From NCBI RefSeq assembly GCF_954871325.1, contig NC_088775.1, forward strand, positions 54,041,561 through 54,105,560: 64,000 bases of DNA. Reading direction: 5' to 3'. Every line of letters begins with the position of its first letter. Within the stretch, counting starts at the first letter, position 1. The DNA is from Gordionus sp. m RMFG-2023 (taxonomy: Eukaryota; Nematomorpha; Gordioida; Chordodea; Parachordodidae). Under the pieces are notes generated by a model that was given only the letters and a program-made list of their open reading frames with translations, ran no database searches and had not been told where the DNA came from. Shown here one piece after another: positions 1-11,814 of this stretch. A program made the translations under genes and the position numbers.

Positions 1-736
1 TTGAATACTCGCTGTCTATCAATATTTTTATACTGTGATACCTAGAAAACTATAAATAAAATAACAATTAAATCCAAATAGTTAGTCTAAAGTTAGCAAA
101 AATATTTCATAATATTAATATTGAAGTAGCCAATATTACTTTAACCTACTCAAATAAAAATTATATATTTGGTAAATGATATTGAAAATCGTTAATTAAT
201 TTATTGTATCAAAATCGAAGATAAAATAAAAATGAGTAATAATACTTGGCACATATTTTCCAAAGTCTTCAATCCTTTGATAATCACCGTTTTATATTCT
301 TCGCTTAATGCAGAATTAAATATCTATGTAGCGTGTAATAAAATTATACAATAATTTGGATTGTTTCACAGTAATGTTAACCAATAATTTTAAAAAAAGT
401 TTTTAATCAGAGGTTTAATTTATCTTTTACATGAATGTTTGAATTTCAAACATCAACTGATTTAAAATAATCTTTTTATTTTATTATTTATAATTTAAAA
501 AAGAATATAGCCTATCTGGTTACACCTGTCTCTTTCTGAAAATAATTAATGCATAAATTTTAATTATTTTTCTATATTTATAACTTTATAAAGATTGTAA
601 ATTCTACCACTTTTTTCGTACATAAATAACCTTAAAAAAATTAATTATTTTAACAACTGAAAACATAGACTAAATTTCTAAAAGATATTAGCTTCAAAAG
701 TTTCTCTTAACTTTATTAATTATAACATGGACGTGA
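1..736. other. AT-rich DNA, nothing recognised
   Basis: No reading frame, repeat array or transposon end could be supported here. The sequence is uniformly AT-rich with homopolymer runs. Confidence 0.6.
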
Positions 737-917
737 TAAGTGGAAAATTATTCCCGAAAATAAATTGCTGAAAATAATTCCCACATAAAAAATTTCTCCT
801 GAAATAAATTCCCCATTTTTTTTATTTTAAAAAATACAAAGTGAAAAATAATTCTCTGGGAAAAAAAATTGCCTTAATAATTTTTTTTAAATATAAAAAA
901 TAACCCCACCCCGCAGC
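737..917 (+). repeat. GGAAAATAATTCC-type dispersed repeat, copy 1
   Basis: The copy begins with taagtggaaaattattcc and ends with a block close to aaaataac-cc-ccgcagc. Inside it are degenerate short repeats of the type (g)gaaaataattcc(c). The same start, interior and end recur at 37964-38336, and a reverse-strand copy of the interior is at 47985-48236. It is a dispersed family whose interior is a decayed array; the transposon class is unknown. Immediately to the right (about 919-960) is a GC-rich stretch starting agaggtctgcaatgggcggg that looks like the end of a MITE similar to those at 5436 and 7931. Confidence 0.55.
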
Positions 918-1236
918 TAGAGGTCTGCAATGGGCGGGCAGGCAGAACGGACGGGAGGATTAATAATTTTCGACTTTTTATTAAAAATCATTTAAGTAAA
1001 CATTAAAAAAATGTTCTACGAACATTTTGGTATATTAATATTAAAATGTTTCTGACGCCTATAGATTATTAAACAATATTTAAAAAATTTATAGGCATTA
1101 AATATTAAATATTTAGCTATAAATTATTCTTTTTAAGATTATTTCCATTATTTTATAATATATTTTTTTAATATTCAGCTTATTTTTATTGAATAAATTA
1201 TAAGTTTAGTGTAAAAAAATATTTTTTTTAATAATT

Positions 1237-1570
1237 GCTCGTTTTAAATGGGAATTTGTCTGAAAGAATGTTCAAAATAGGGGTATTGATATTATTGTTT
1301 TTTTTCTATGATGTTCAAATTGAATAAAAGCAAAAAATATTGTTTATGTATTTTATGCTCTCAATTATATGGGTTTCTGTTCAAAACGGCAAAACCTATA
1401 AATGCTCGTTTTAAATAAGAATTTGTTAAAAAGAATGGCAAAAATAGAGGTATTATATTTTTTTCCCTATGAAGATCAAATTGAATGAGAACAAAATATA
1501 AATGATATTGTTTGCGTATTTTGTGCTCTTATAATATGAGCCTCTGTTCGAAAACAACGACAAAACCTTT
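1237..1570 (+). repeat. Two tandem copies of a 165-bp unit
   Basis: The block starting ctcgttttaaat occurs at about 1237 and again at about 1402. Both copies share the order cgttttaaat, gaatttgt, aaagaatg, ggtatt, tttttctatgatg-like, caaattgaat, attttgtgctct and ctctgttc-like text. They have diverged by many substitutions and small indels, so the duplication is old. No coding content was found. Confidence 0.6.
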
Positions 1571-2887
1571 ATCATGGTCTATCTTTTTTATTCAGCATAA
1601 AGATTTTGCAATTTTAGGCACTTTTTAAGATAATTGATAAAGCGTTAAGAAATATAAAGTAAGCATGAAATGTGTATCATCATGCAAGCCTAAAAAATAA
1701 AATTAAGGAAACCTTTCATCCCACAGCCAATTTTACGTTCAACATTGCTGTAATAATTGATACTATAATTATTAAATTATTTTTATTATTCTATCCTTTT
1801 TATAGATGCCACTTTCAACATCTTCGAGATTCACCATTCAAAACTCAAATACTTCTGAAATTTCCAATAATAAAGGAAATATTCTGAAAAAATTGGATTA
1901 TTTACTCCCAAATGGGAGCATATACCACTCAAAGATATATGAAGGAAAATGTTCTACTCACCCCCCTCTCGTTCATATAAAACTGGCAGTAGGACTATAA
2001 ATACTCTTCACAAGCGGTGTTTGCATCCAAAGCTCTTTGAAAATTTGGATTATTTAAGTTAATTAATAGCACAATCGTTGAAACGCCGTGCCAAAAATTC
2101 TATAGCCCTTTAAAAAACCCCTAAACTTATTTGATAACTTTTCGCATTCTGACAAAAACTAAAGCTTACAATATGGTAAAATTTATTGAATTTAATTATA
2201 CAAAGGCATGTTATAAAAATTAAAATAGTGCATGTGACGTGTATATAATCATAAACCAATTATATAATCATTAAAAACTAAAATATAGTAATTTAAATAT
2301 TTATCTTTCTCGCCTTTTTATTACAATCTAACAAAGATGCAATGTAATTTTCGATTGAAATTATAATTATGTTTCTAAGGGGTTCTTGTGCCGATCTTAA
2401 TTAAGTCTTGAGCTTTATGAAGCTGCATTCAACCCATGCGACGGTAATTGGAATAGTTAGAATCCTCAAAACGATCGATATATTTGGCAGTATTTAATAT
2501 CGTAAAACTTATGGTTTGTTTGCATAATATATTCATAGCGCATTAATATACTTTCCAATGAATATTGATCTGTTAATAAAATAATTGATTACAATTTTCT
2601 TTTAGCTTCGTTTCAGGCGCATTTAACAATGCAGGCATATCAAATAAAAACTTAAAATGATCCTTGAAAAATAGTTTGATCGCAAAATACTTCAAAAAAT
2701 TTAATCCGATATTTTTTTGAGAATCATATGTAAACGCATAAAAAAAAATTGCCTTTAAACTTTTCATCTTCTAATATATGTTATTGAAGGAAAGCCATTT
2801 TTAATTCATCGGCAACTCTTTCGCGTAATCGATAGAATTCTAAAAGCCGTTTTAAAACGATCTAAAAAATCTTGTGTTTGCCCAAAG
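1571..2887. other. AT-rich DNA with small unrecognised ORFs
   Basis: Short frames exist, for example at 1672-2000 on the plus strand and 2573-2860 on the minus strand. The latter reads through a slightly richer protein-like stretch (FYRLRERVADELKMAF just upstream, then FAIKLFFKDHFKFLFD). None matches a family with certainty. I considered and rejected the minus-strand stretch as a third PRODH exon. Confidence 0.4.
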
Positions 2888-3010
2888 TTTTTATGCTCGG
2901 GATTTAGCTTAGGTTTAGTGCTCAAAGTTTACTCCGGGTTTGTGATCAGAGCAGATCTTAGCACAAAATTAAGTCGTGATTTTTATGGCCAAGCAAATTA
3001 ACAACAACGA
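2888..3010 (+). mobile_element. Relic right end of the GACCCGGG hAT-like family
   Basis: The block ends gccaagcaaattaacaacaa, which matches the right terminal repeat of the element at 31436-34059 (accaagcaaattaacaacac). Upstream it carries the decayed gctcggg, gtgctca and ctccggg elements typical of that family's subterminal region. No left end was seen nearby, so this is probably a truncated copy. Confidence 0.45.
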
Positions 3011-3406
3011 TATTAATAAAGCATTCAAGATTAACAATTGCAAATACATCTAAATTTATTAATAAATTTTTTTTTAAAATGCTAATTCACATTTCCAACC
3101 TCCATTTTTGACAAATTTATTTCCATGACTAGAGAAGAAATTAGCATTCTAAGGTCTCCAATGAGAGATTCTGCCTGCGTACAAAATTTTCTAGAAAAAA
3201 GCTTTCACAATCTAATCTTAAAGGATTTTTTTATAAAGTTACCCTCACTAATTTTAAAATGTAATATTCCATTTTATTTTCGATCATCTGGGGTCTTTAT
3301 ATACTCCCCAAATTCCCTAAATTATGAAACTAAAATTATGCCTATAATCGAGAACACAATTAATCCAATTTGCCAGAACACATGGCTATAAATTTCTCTT
3401 CCAACA

Positions 3407-3595
3407 TTAAATCACGAGTACTAGGTCTATGATCCCCAATGCCCCTATTGTATCATTCATAACTAACCGAGAATTCATCTTCAAATAAATCATGCCCACC
3501 AAAGATTCATTATTTAATCTCGTGTTATTCAGCTCGACCAAGAATATTACAGAAGGCTTAGATTGTTTAACTAACTTACAAAAGGATTGACACAC
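3407..3595 (-). pseudogene. Possible LINE endonuclease N-terminal fragment
   Basis: The minus-strand frame contains KQSKPSVIFLVELNN followed about 25 residues later by GALGIIDL. This arrangement is reminiscent of the start of exonuclease-endonuclease-phosphatase domains of LINEs, which have a KP-D/S-x-x-FL-x-ET stretch and then a G-x-x-G-L/I pattern. The usual ET is EL here and the rest of the domain was not found. The frame is only 62 codons in AT-rich DNA. It may be a chance ORF, and I hold this call loosely. Confidence 0.18.
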
Positions 3596-4738
3596 ATCGT
3601 AGTATTAGATAAAACTGGAAATGAATAGTTGTATTCGATTAACTACCCGACTAGGTGCCATTATAAACGAAACTTATTATTGTCAAAGGTGTGATTTACT
3701 CATTGACTATGTCTCACAGTTATAAAAAATACTAATGGAAAGGCTTAATGAACGACTATGGATGAATCCAATATGAAAATAATGATAGGTGATATGGCAT
3801 TAAGCAACTTGTTTATGTTAGAAACCCAGAATAAAAATTAATTTTGGTCAATCACTATACTCTACATCTTATAAATTTAAAAGAATAAAAAAAAAATTTT
3901 TTTAATATATATTAGAAGTAACTGGAGAATTTTGTAAAGCTTGAACGTTTGAACACCAATCAGTGCTTAGACGGGGTAAAACATTTTCGCAAAATTCTTC
4001 CTGTTTTAAATAAATAAAATATTTTAAAAAAAAATACAAACTGATAATATTAGTAAATAATTACTGAAACATTGCACCCAAAGTTGAAAATGACTACATA
4101 ATATTACTAAAATGACAATTTTAAATATTACCTGTTTAAATGATCATTAAAGAAATATTTTTCTAGATGTAAATTTTAACTTAAAAACGAAACGAACATA
4201 ATAAAATATATAGTAAATATTGAAAAGTAAATATTGAAAAGTAAATATAAACATATAACCATAAGCTTGGTAGGAATCAGAGAGGATATCTTGAAATTAA
4301 TGGTAGTGTGGCAATTTGGGAAATTTTGTGCAAACAGATGTAAGGATTCCATTATGTAAGCCACATTTTTAGCAAATATTTCGTCGAAACCACCCTCTTT
4401 AACTATCCTGATTATTAGTCAATTTATAATGTACAAAAAAAATTTATTAGATATAATATTATGTTATTTTACTTCGCATCTAAATAAAAAACTTTGCCAA
4501 ATTAAACAACCCCTAAACCTGGGAGTGTAAAATAAAATTTATGGCTAATTTAGATAAATCTTTAAAAATGTCAATTTAATTATAAATTTAGCTTCCTTAA
4601 CTCTCTTATCTTAAACTGATATATTTTGGCAAACAAAATTAAACTTCTAATTTTAACTCTATGAAAATAATTTTATTGAAAGAAGAAACAACATATTTTA
4701 CAATCAAATAAAATATATTAACAAATGATATATATAAC
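3596..4738. other. AT-rich DNA, probably PRODH intron or downstream
   Basis: No convincing coding segment was found. A small tandem duplication (tattgaaaagtaaa, two copies) lies near 4213-4245. Because PRODH is transcribed leftwards and its later exons are not recognisable here, this stretch may be the second PRODH intron. Confidence 0.4.
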
Positions 4739-4932
4739 CCATCATCTTCGTTATAAGGAAGCTCTTCGATTGGCACAGCTATGAAAGGCGACACTCCCTT
4801 AACTTTCAGGTGATTCAGTATCCTGACAACGTCCTCTATCGATTCCCCAGCCACGAATTGGTGAAAAATAGTAGATTTTATAATTTTGTTGCAAAAATGC
4901 TTACCCATCATCATTTCAGCCAGAGCTATAAG
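4739..4932 (-). CDS. PRODH: Proline dehydrogenase, second coding exon
   Basis: Proline dehydrogenase is a mitochondrial flavoenzyme that oxidises L-proline to pyrroline-5-carboxylate and passes electrons to the respiratory chain. This exon encodes about 64 residues. The segment KIIKSTIFHQFVAGESIED corresponds to the strongly conserved PRODH stretch around T-F-Y-x-x-F-V/C-A-G-E, followed by an x-L-x-x-L-K-x-x-G-V helix and an acidic EEL end that matches the family's EEDL region. A splice acceptor (ggatatag) precedes it at 4933-4934 in phase 0, which fits the donor of the exon at 14250-14627, and a GT donor (gttata) follows at 4738. In the family this exon leads into the barrel core, which was not found in the window. 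The family's usual ILDYSVEED is replaced by a divergent FIAVPIEEL, so the lineage is fast-evolving or the copy is decaying. Confidence 0.75.
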
Positions 4933-5435
4933 CTATATCCAATTTAAAATGATCAATTTTATTAAGGTAAATTATGTTAAATAATGTACTTATTTTATGT
5001 CATAATTATCTAATATGTTGTGCCAAAATAAGATTGGCAGATGTTCTAAATGTCCAGCAAAACAATTTAAAATGCTTAAACCCAGACTTGGAGGTGGGGG
5101 GGGGGAGGATATTTGTTTACCTGAAGTGTTTAATGAGTTCAATAAGCCCTAAAGCTTTTTGTTAATATTTAATAAAACTTGAGCTAACGCCATGGCGCTA
5201 CGGTCACGCTTTTTTGACTGTTACGCCGCCGATTTAAAAATATCGGGTCGGCCACAGCCGATTTGATTTAAGAAAATTATATTAACTATTTTAAAAATTT
5301 AATCATTCTTTTCTCAATTAATAGTTTTGAAAAAAAAATTCGCAAGAGAGTTACCAGACATAAGTACTATTAGTATGAGTGCATTCGACGATATCAATAC
5401 ATGTATGAAAGCATATATTTGTGAATTAAAAATAA

Positions 5436-6194
5436 ATCACTGCAGGACCGGTCCTAAGCCCAGCCCGGGTATCCGGGCTTGGTGGTATTTTTTTTTTAAA
5501 ATACTCGAAGCGGGACAAGCCTAAAATATTTTTTTTAAATACCCGAGCCAGGCTGAATATTTTAAATCGCCATTATTATCTATAAAAATTATAAATAATG
5601 TGTATTTAAAAATTATATATTATAGAACAATATGTCACATTCTTTTACTTATATTTCGTATTTCCATTTTTTCGATAAAATATTATTCAAATTAAATATT
5701 TAACTAATCATTTTAGATGATATTCAATAATATTTAAAATATCATATACTTTTTAAGGGAAAAATTAATTTTAGATAAGTATCATTTTTTCTGTCCCAAA
5801 TTCAGACAATTACGTATGTTTCCAAGTAGAGAGTGCAAAAACTGATACTTATATAAATGACTAAATTAAATTACAAGAGGAACAGAAAATAAGTGAATAT
5901 TCATTGACCAGTCGAATAGAAAGTATGGTGATTCAAACTCACTCCTTTTACGATAAATGGGAATATTAGATAATTTGAAAAGTTATAATATATGGATATC
6001 ATATTCGCTGAAAAACGATTCGTAAATACCGAATAGGTATATTTTTTAAAACCAAGGCCGTAGAAAAAATTTACTCAAGCTGAAATTTTTTTTAAAGAAA
6101 TAGGGCTGAAATTCTTTTTTAAAGAAATAAAGCAGAAATTTTTTTAAAAAAAATCCAGACTGGGCCGTGCAAATGCTACTTCTGTAGGTCTCTG
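5436..6194. mobile_element. Non-autonomous DNA transposon, GAGACCTGCAG family
   Basis: The left part starts near ctgcaggaccggtcctaagc with a nested palindrome (cagcccgggtatccgggc). The right part ends with cttctgtaggtctctga. The right end matches the left end of the element at 7931 (agagacctgcagaagtaac) in reverse. The interior holds repeated gctgaaatttttttt motifs and no coding sequence. Exact borders and target duplication are uncertain. Confidence 0.45.
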
Positions 6195-6969
6195 AGATAA
6201 TAAGAATATATTTTTGACACTATAACAGATATGTTTGATATCAAATTTTATCAGTGTTATAAAGAATTTAAAAAACGAATTCGCTTACGTTCGTCGTTCA
6301 TTATCAAAAAATCGAATATATTGCGTTCAATGCAAAAAAGAAACTTTTATTCGTGTTCAATTATATATCTAAAGATATATTTTTCGAAACACATATAATA
6401 TATAAAACCCAAATTTGGAAATTTGTGATTAAAGTGATGGCAGCCCATCAATCAAATAGTATTGATAGTAGATCCAATAATAGCGACAGAACATACTTAC
6501 AAATTATCGCTTTAGGAAATTCTATTAAAATAAGTGCAAAATGGAATATGATAAAAACATGTATTTTTTTAATATTAGATTATATAAAAAAATTTAAAAT
6601 AAAGCGCCCCAATAATAATCATATCCGTATGGGCTGTTTGCTTATATATCGCCTTCAGGACATCATATTATTTATACTCAATTGATTTTTTTAAATTTAT
6701 TATAACAAGGACATCACTAACCTTTACAATCTCAGGGGGCTCAAAAAATATTTTTTAAATATTTTCAATATTTTTTCTTTTTTAGCTAACATTATCTAAA
6801 ATTACCTTTTTTTAGTGGTTAAAAAAAATAAAATTTATTTTTATTAAATATATTTTATTTGTCATATATATATATGAATTTTTGGGGGGAAGCTAATTTT
6901 GCGCATTCATTATTTTATTGTGTAATTTTTCTTACTTTAAATTTTGTGTCATCTTTATTAAAGTCAACT
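6195..6969. other. AT-rich intronic DNA
   Basis: A 110-codon plus-strand frame (6353-6685) shows no recognisable domain and has composition expected of AT-rich noncoding DNA. Nothing else is supported. Confidence 0.4.
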
Positions 6970-7625
6970 TAAGTGAGCCGGCTGAATATTAAAAAAGTGA
7001 TACCAAAGTCCTCTTATGTGATGAGGAGCCTGAATATTAAAAAAGGGATACCAAAGTCCTCTTAAGTGAGGCTGAATATGAAAAAAGGATACATTAGTCG
7101 TATTAAGTGAGGAGTCTGAATAATAAAAAAGTGATATAAAAGTCCTCTTATATGAGGAGCCTAAATATTAAAAAAGCGATGCCAAAGACCTCTTAGGTGA
7201 GGAGTCTTAATATTAAAAAAGGGATACCAAATTCCTTTTAAGTGAGGCAGAATATAAAAAAAGGGATACCAAAGTCCTCTTAATTGAGGAGCCTGAATAT
7301 AAAGGGATACCAAATTCCTTTTAAGTGAGGAGGCTGAATATTAAAAAAGGTATACCAAATTCCTTTTAAGTGAGGAGGCTGAATATTAAAAAAGGGATAC
7401 CAAAGTCCTCTTAATTGAGGAGCCTGAATATTAAAAAAGGGATACCAAAGTCCTCTTAAGTGAGGAGGCTGAATATTAAAAAAAGTATACCAAAGTCCTT
7501 TTAACTAAGGCGCCTTAATATTAAAAAAGGGATACTAAAGTCCTCATGAGGTGGCTGAATATAAAACAAGGGATACCAAATTTCTCTTAAGTGAGGTGAC
7601 TGAATATAAAAAGGGATTACCAAAG
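6970..7625. repeat. Minisatellite, about 48-bp unit, roughly 13 copies
   Basis: Each unit contains gctgaatattaaaaaaggga, then taccaaagtcctctt and aagtgagga. Units vary from about 42 to 52 bp and differ by substitutions. The cctctt-aagtgagg core is partly self-complementary, so single strands could form a small hairpin per unit. The array ends where a different repeat begins at about 7655. There are no distinct spacers, so it is not a CRISPR-like array. Confidence 0.85.
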
Positions 7626-7654
7626 TTATCATATCTGTAAGCCACCTTGGCGTT

Positions 7655-7808
7655 AATATTTTTACAATAAACTCTGTCACAGGGAAGTTCTGCCAGATTT
7701 TTGTTACAATTTACAGTAAGCTATGCCGCACGGAAGTGCTGCCCGATTTTTGTTACATCTTACAGTAAGCCCTGTCGCACATAAGTGCTGCCGAAATTTT
7801 TTTTACAA
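7655..7808. repeat. Second minisatellite, about 57-bp unit, three copies
   Basis: The motifs tttacagtaagc, ctgtcgca or atgccgca, and aagtgctgcc followed by gatttttgttac recur three times. The array abuts the 48-bp minisatellite with only a few bases between them. Confidence 0.7.
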
Positions 7809-7930
7809 CATTATAATGATTTTTAAGAATAATGTCATCTATTTTATATTACAAATCTTATTTTTATTAATTCGAAAATATAAATCAAAGCAAATTATAA
7901 TCTAAAAACAATGTAAATGTTAGTATAATT

Positions 7931-8165
7931 AGAGACCTGCAGAAGTAACATTTGCATGGCCCGGCCCCTATTTTTTTTAAAAAAAATCTTCGGCCCAACT
8001 CAGGTTTTATATTTAAAGGCTTGCCCGGATTTTTTAAATATATTACATTTATTTTTCATTTTTAGCTAAAAATAGCGATTTAAAATATTTGACTTGTTTT
8101 TTAAAAAAAATTTTATACCATAGCCGGGTAGCTTTAAAAAAATAGGAATGGACCTGCAGGTCTCT
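7931..8165. mobile_element. MITE with AGAGACCTGCAG terminal repeats
   Basis: The left end is agagacctgcagaagtaaca and the right end is the inverse, ggacctgcaggtctct. The length is about 235 bp and there is no coding content. Flanks are gtataatt on the left and tataatgt on the right, giving a plausible but shifted 6-8 bp target duplication (tataat). It contains cggccc and gcccgg blocks also present in the 5436 element. Confidence 0.55.
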
Positions 8166-8199
8166 TATAATGTGCAACAAAAAAAAATATGTAAAAAGG

Positions 8200-8800
8200 A
8201 TTTTAAAAAATTAGGTTGGCTTCCAATGAAACTGGTGTAATTAGATTTATGAATGGCGATGGAAAGTCTTTGTATAAGGTAAAAACCTTCTCTAAGATCA
8301 TATGTAAACCGAGTTCTTTAAAAAGTTTAAAGAACGGCAACCAAATATGGCGAATATAGAGATTATAGGTATAAAAATGTGTTCATTGAATATTCCGGAA
8401 TATTTATTTATTTTAGACAGCTTTTTGATATCTAAGATGTTTGTGTTAATATTTGTAGGAGCAGAGGATCTATACAGGAATTCCAAATTATAAATTGACC
8501 TCTTTTCCAAGGAATTTGGATTATGCCATCTGGGCATTTTCCATCAGATCTAAAAAGACTAATAGTTCTAGGATCGGTGGAACCTGGGCAGATTTATGGG
8601 ATTGTTAAATAAAGTCATTGTAATGGTTGTGCCTAGGGATACATCCCTTGCATGAACGGTAGCACAGGCTGTGCCGTCCCTTCGAATCGAGGAACAATAT
8701 AACCAGAGCAAAGGTGAGGTTGGGTAATTGAGAGTTGAAACAAATACCAATGGCATGTTTGATTAAACAGTTAAATATAAAGGTAATAACTAATAACATT
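8200..8800. other. GC-richer island with protein-like stretches, unrecognised
   Basis: This 600-bp part of the PRODH intron is clearly less AT-rich than its surroundings. The plus strand reads ETGVIRFMNGDGKSLYKVK near 8230 and, with in-frame stops, LLNKVIVMVVPRDTSLA near 8600. The minus strand has equally long frames (8298-8537, 8568-8799). I cannot tell which strand, if any, was coding. A decayed transposon or a decayed exon are both possible. Confidence 0.3.
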
Positions 8801-9436
8801 TCTAGAGAATATCAACACCCATAAAAAATCCCTTCCGACAATTTAATTTTTATTTTTACAGGAAATAAGAAAACACTTTTTTTAATATTTTCCAATGTAA
8901 AATAAGGCTATAAAATCATATAATTTGTAACTCTATTTTAAGTATTTTTATAAAAATAAAATTTAATGAAATCAGGCATTGCGCTATTTTGGACTTTGAG
9001 GGCGTATATCTTTGGATTTGGTTTAGTTAGAGGTCTAAAATTTTGATTTTATTAAAAATTACAACATAAATAACTAACATGCTAAGTTTCATTCTTGGAA
9101 TGACCCATATACAAGTTTTATCGAATATGATAACAGTTATGGAATATTGTATTACATTCTATTTTTACGCATTGTCTTTTGGGTAAAATACAAATTTAAA
9201 TAGTGTTTAAATCAAAATATAGAGAAATGATTTGAATTACATATTATTCTAAATTTAACATAGGATTATAAATATTATTTGTATTGTCCTATCACGCTGA
9301 TTTATCCGAAAAAATAATTGTATTGTAATATGAATTCCACAAAGTCAGAGCAAACAACGCACATATAATTTATAATTATACATTTCTAAAAACTTAATAA
9401 AAATAAAGCAATTTTAATAAATAGGAAATACAAACA

Positions 9437-9506
9437 AAACCATACCAAGGTAAACTACAAATGCTAAGGTAAACTACAAATGTAATGCTAAGGTAAACTG
9501 CAAATG
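9437..9506 (+). repeat. Short tandem repeat AAGGTAAACTACAAATGCT
   Basis: Three imperfect copies of a 21-27 bp unit (aaggtaaactacaaatg, the middle one with an extra taatg) lie head to tail. Confidence 0.7.
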
Positions 9507-9820
9507 CTTAGATATAAAAATTTTTTCAAATAACGATAATTTTATTTCAATTTGAAATTTACAATAAGTTAAATTTTTTAATAAAACTTTAAAAAAATTA
9601 CGACAAATTAATTGGGCAGTATTTTAATAAGAAATGGGCAGCAAAATTAATCAAAATAGCAGTAATTTAATTAAATGGGCAATAGAAAAAACATTTCGTA
9701 GTCATTTTAAATATTAAACATCAAGTTTCCCTTTTTATATTAAAAATTTTTTAGAAAATCTTGTAAGTTATATTAATATTCATTTTTATAGATATATAAT
9801 AAAAAATAGTTTTAGATATT

Positions 9821-10320
9821 ATGGATTTAGAGATCATAGATGAAGAAATCGAAATTCCATTTCCATCATACAAAAAATATTTTAAACTTCTAAAAGATGT
9901 TGATCCAAATGATCAAACAAATTTAAGGGCAAAATGTTTTTTGTGTTTAAATAAAACTATTTAATTTTCAAAAGTGAGCAGCTTCAATCTAAAAAAGCAT
10001 CTAAAAGTAAAAAATCTTTCTTTTAAATACAAATTGATTTGGAAGATTTTTTTAGATCCCATGAAATAGATAATCAGGAGATAATATATTGGACAAATAT
10101 TTTTTAAAATATTATACCAAATTACTATTTTTGACAAATTCCCTAAATTAAAAAATATCTTTATAAAATACAATACCACGCTTCTCCCTAGTACTCCTGT
10201 GGAGTGCCTATTTAGTATTGCAAAACAGGTCTTAGGGGAGAGGCGTGGATGTTTGTTAGATTCTAATTTAAAAAAATAATTACTTTTAAAAGCTAATAAA
10301 AGGTTAGAAATATTTTGATA
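9821..10320 (+). pseudogene. hAT transposase, internally deleted (BED finger and dimerisation ends)
   Basis: The frame starts at ATG 9821. It carries a BED-type zinc finger: an acidic start, FPSYKKYFK, CFLC as the cysteine pair, then SFNLKKHLK with the histidine. One in-frame stop (taa at 9962) breaks it. The C-terminal dimerisation region lies at 10120-10320: LLPSTPVECLFSIAKQVLG, then RR and an LLLKAN end, with a second stop. The middle of a normal hAT transposase, which holds the RNase-H-like catalytic core of several hundred residues, is missing. It is a deletion derivative of a cut-and-paste transposon and cannot be active. Subterminal repeats of gggagctagct type and the end ggagcgttaacaactctg follow at 10400-10518. 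Confidence 0.75.
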
Positions 10321-10399
10321 AATCATTTAATATAAATAAAGCTTTTTGATAAAAAAAATATGATTGTTTCGTATACTATGGAGTGGCCTTACATTACTT

Positions 10400-10518
10400 G
10401 GAGCGGGAGCTAGCTTCTTTTAAAAATATAGTAGCGGGAACGGGAGCTAGCTCCTTTTGAGAAGGTAGGAGCGGGAGCTGGAGCTAGCTACTTTTAAAAA
10501 GGAGCGTTAACAACTCTG
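10400..10518 (+). mobile_element. Right end of the hAT carrying the 9821 gene
   Basis: Three copies of a ggagcgggagctagct-like subterminal motif are followed by gcgttaacaactctg, close to the ttaacaacactg ends of the other hATs in this window. The matching left end could not be located. Confidence 0.55.
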
Positions 10519-10989
10519 AATATTTAGATATTAGCATTAAATTATTTTCTATTTTTTAGATTTGCCCAGTTACACAATGTGTAATAAAAACTGCAATTCT
10601 ATAACATATCTCATTCTTTATATTTTTACTAATTCAATAATTTTTTATATTTAACATTTCATATAATAAACTTGATAGACTATAATAAAAATATATTTGT
10701 ATAAATACTAAAAAAAATTTCAAATTATACCGAATAATTTTAGTTACAATTCAACTTTATTTTTTTTTACTGCTCAATATTTTAAAATGAATATGTTCAT
10801 TAATTAATTTTTTTATAATAAAAATACTGCCCATTTTGATAAATTTTCTGCCCAAAAATTCATAAATACAGCCCAAAAGATTAATTTTTTGATAATAAAA
10901 ATCTGCCCAAAAACGCCTTAAAAATGTATAAAAATATTATATACCATCTATTAAAATATAATAAATTTATAAAAAAAACAATTTAAGTT

Positions 10990-11780
10990 AAGTCGGCGGG
11001 GCTTACTGATCTGTGTATAGATAGATATATACTTGAATCGGCAAATTTCGATCGATATTCTTTTCGCAAGTAGAAACCCTCTTTTGGATCACCTGTGATC
11101 AAACCAAACCTTTATCTTATTGATTTGAATAATTTTAGGTGAAGTCCAAATGAACCACACGAATCTGAAGCTACTGGAAAGAACAAAAGATTATTTAGAT
11201 GGCTATATTTAATGGTTTTTTTCTTCTTTCCTGATGGAGTTGACAGAAAAAAATCGGGCAAAACAATCTACACTAATATAATCCTAACGAGGGGTATACT
11301 TCGGTTCCAGGGGATTGAATTGATGGCATAGTGCTTAGGGTAGAGGGCAGTAACCTAGGGTATAGAAATGGGTGTCATCATGGGCGCATGATGACAGTGT
11401 CACAATTTCACAGTAAAATCGAAGACCGATAACACTTCTTTAGTTCTTCGTTGGTAAGAGGCTAAATTAGAACTAGGTATTGTTTCGAATCATTCATAAC
11501 CTAGGTGCCATGTGGCTGAGGCTGGAATTATTTGATCTGGTAAAAGAGTCATATTGTTGTCATTTGTGTACTCTGGGTTGGGTTTAGGTAAGAGCGACGA
11601 AGATTTTTTTAAACAGCTTTCGAGTGGTATTAAGTGGAATGCTGTATATGAGCTGCTTTGAGCGTTTCTACTACAAATATCTAGAACTTTTTATGATGTG
11701 AATCAATAGTATTTAAGTTTCCAAGTGTGAAATGAAGCCATTGAAATGTACTGGGGAAATGGAGACCTAACCACCAGACT
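10990..11780. other. GC-richer intronic island, unrecognised
   Basis: This stretch has a higher GC content than its flanks and some protein-like fragments on both strands, but no motif I can assign. It may be a decayed transposon. Confidence 0.25.
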
Positions 11781-11814
11781 TTGATGACGAATAAATTTTT
11801 TTATTTCCTAAAAA

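Larger units (their letters stand above)
9612..10925. mobile_element. Host element with inverted GGGCAG-type ends around a hAT
   Basis: The left side (9612-9690) has repeated tgggcagtattttaataag-like motifs. The right side (10815-10925) has the reverse complement, with atactgccc, ttctgccca and tctgccca. The two sides therefore form an imperfect inverted pair about 1.3 kb apart. The hAT relic ending at 10518 lies between them, so it probably inserted into this older element. The class is unknown and no target duplication was found. Confidence 0.35.

Noticed and set aside
2573-2860. A third PRODH exon on the minus strand
   Set aside because: FFYAFTY and FAIKL look superficially like the family, but the near-invariant T-A-L-x-R-P that should follow A-I-K-L is absent and no splice sites fit.
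6970-7625. A CRISPR-like or piRNA-cluster array
   Set aside because: The units have no distinct spacers and mutate gradually, as in an ordinary minisatellite. The host is a eukaryote.
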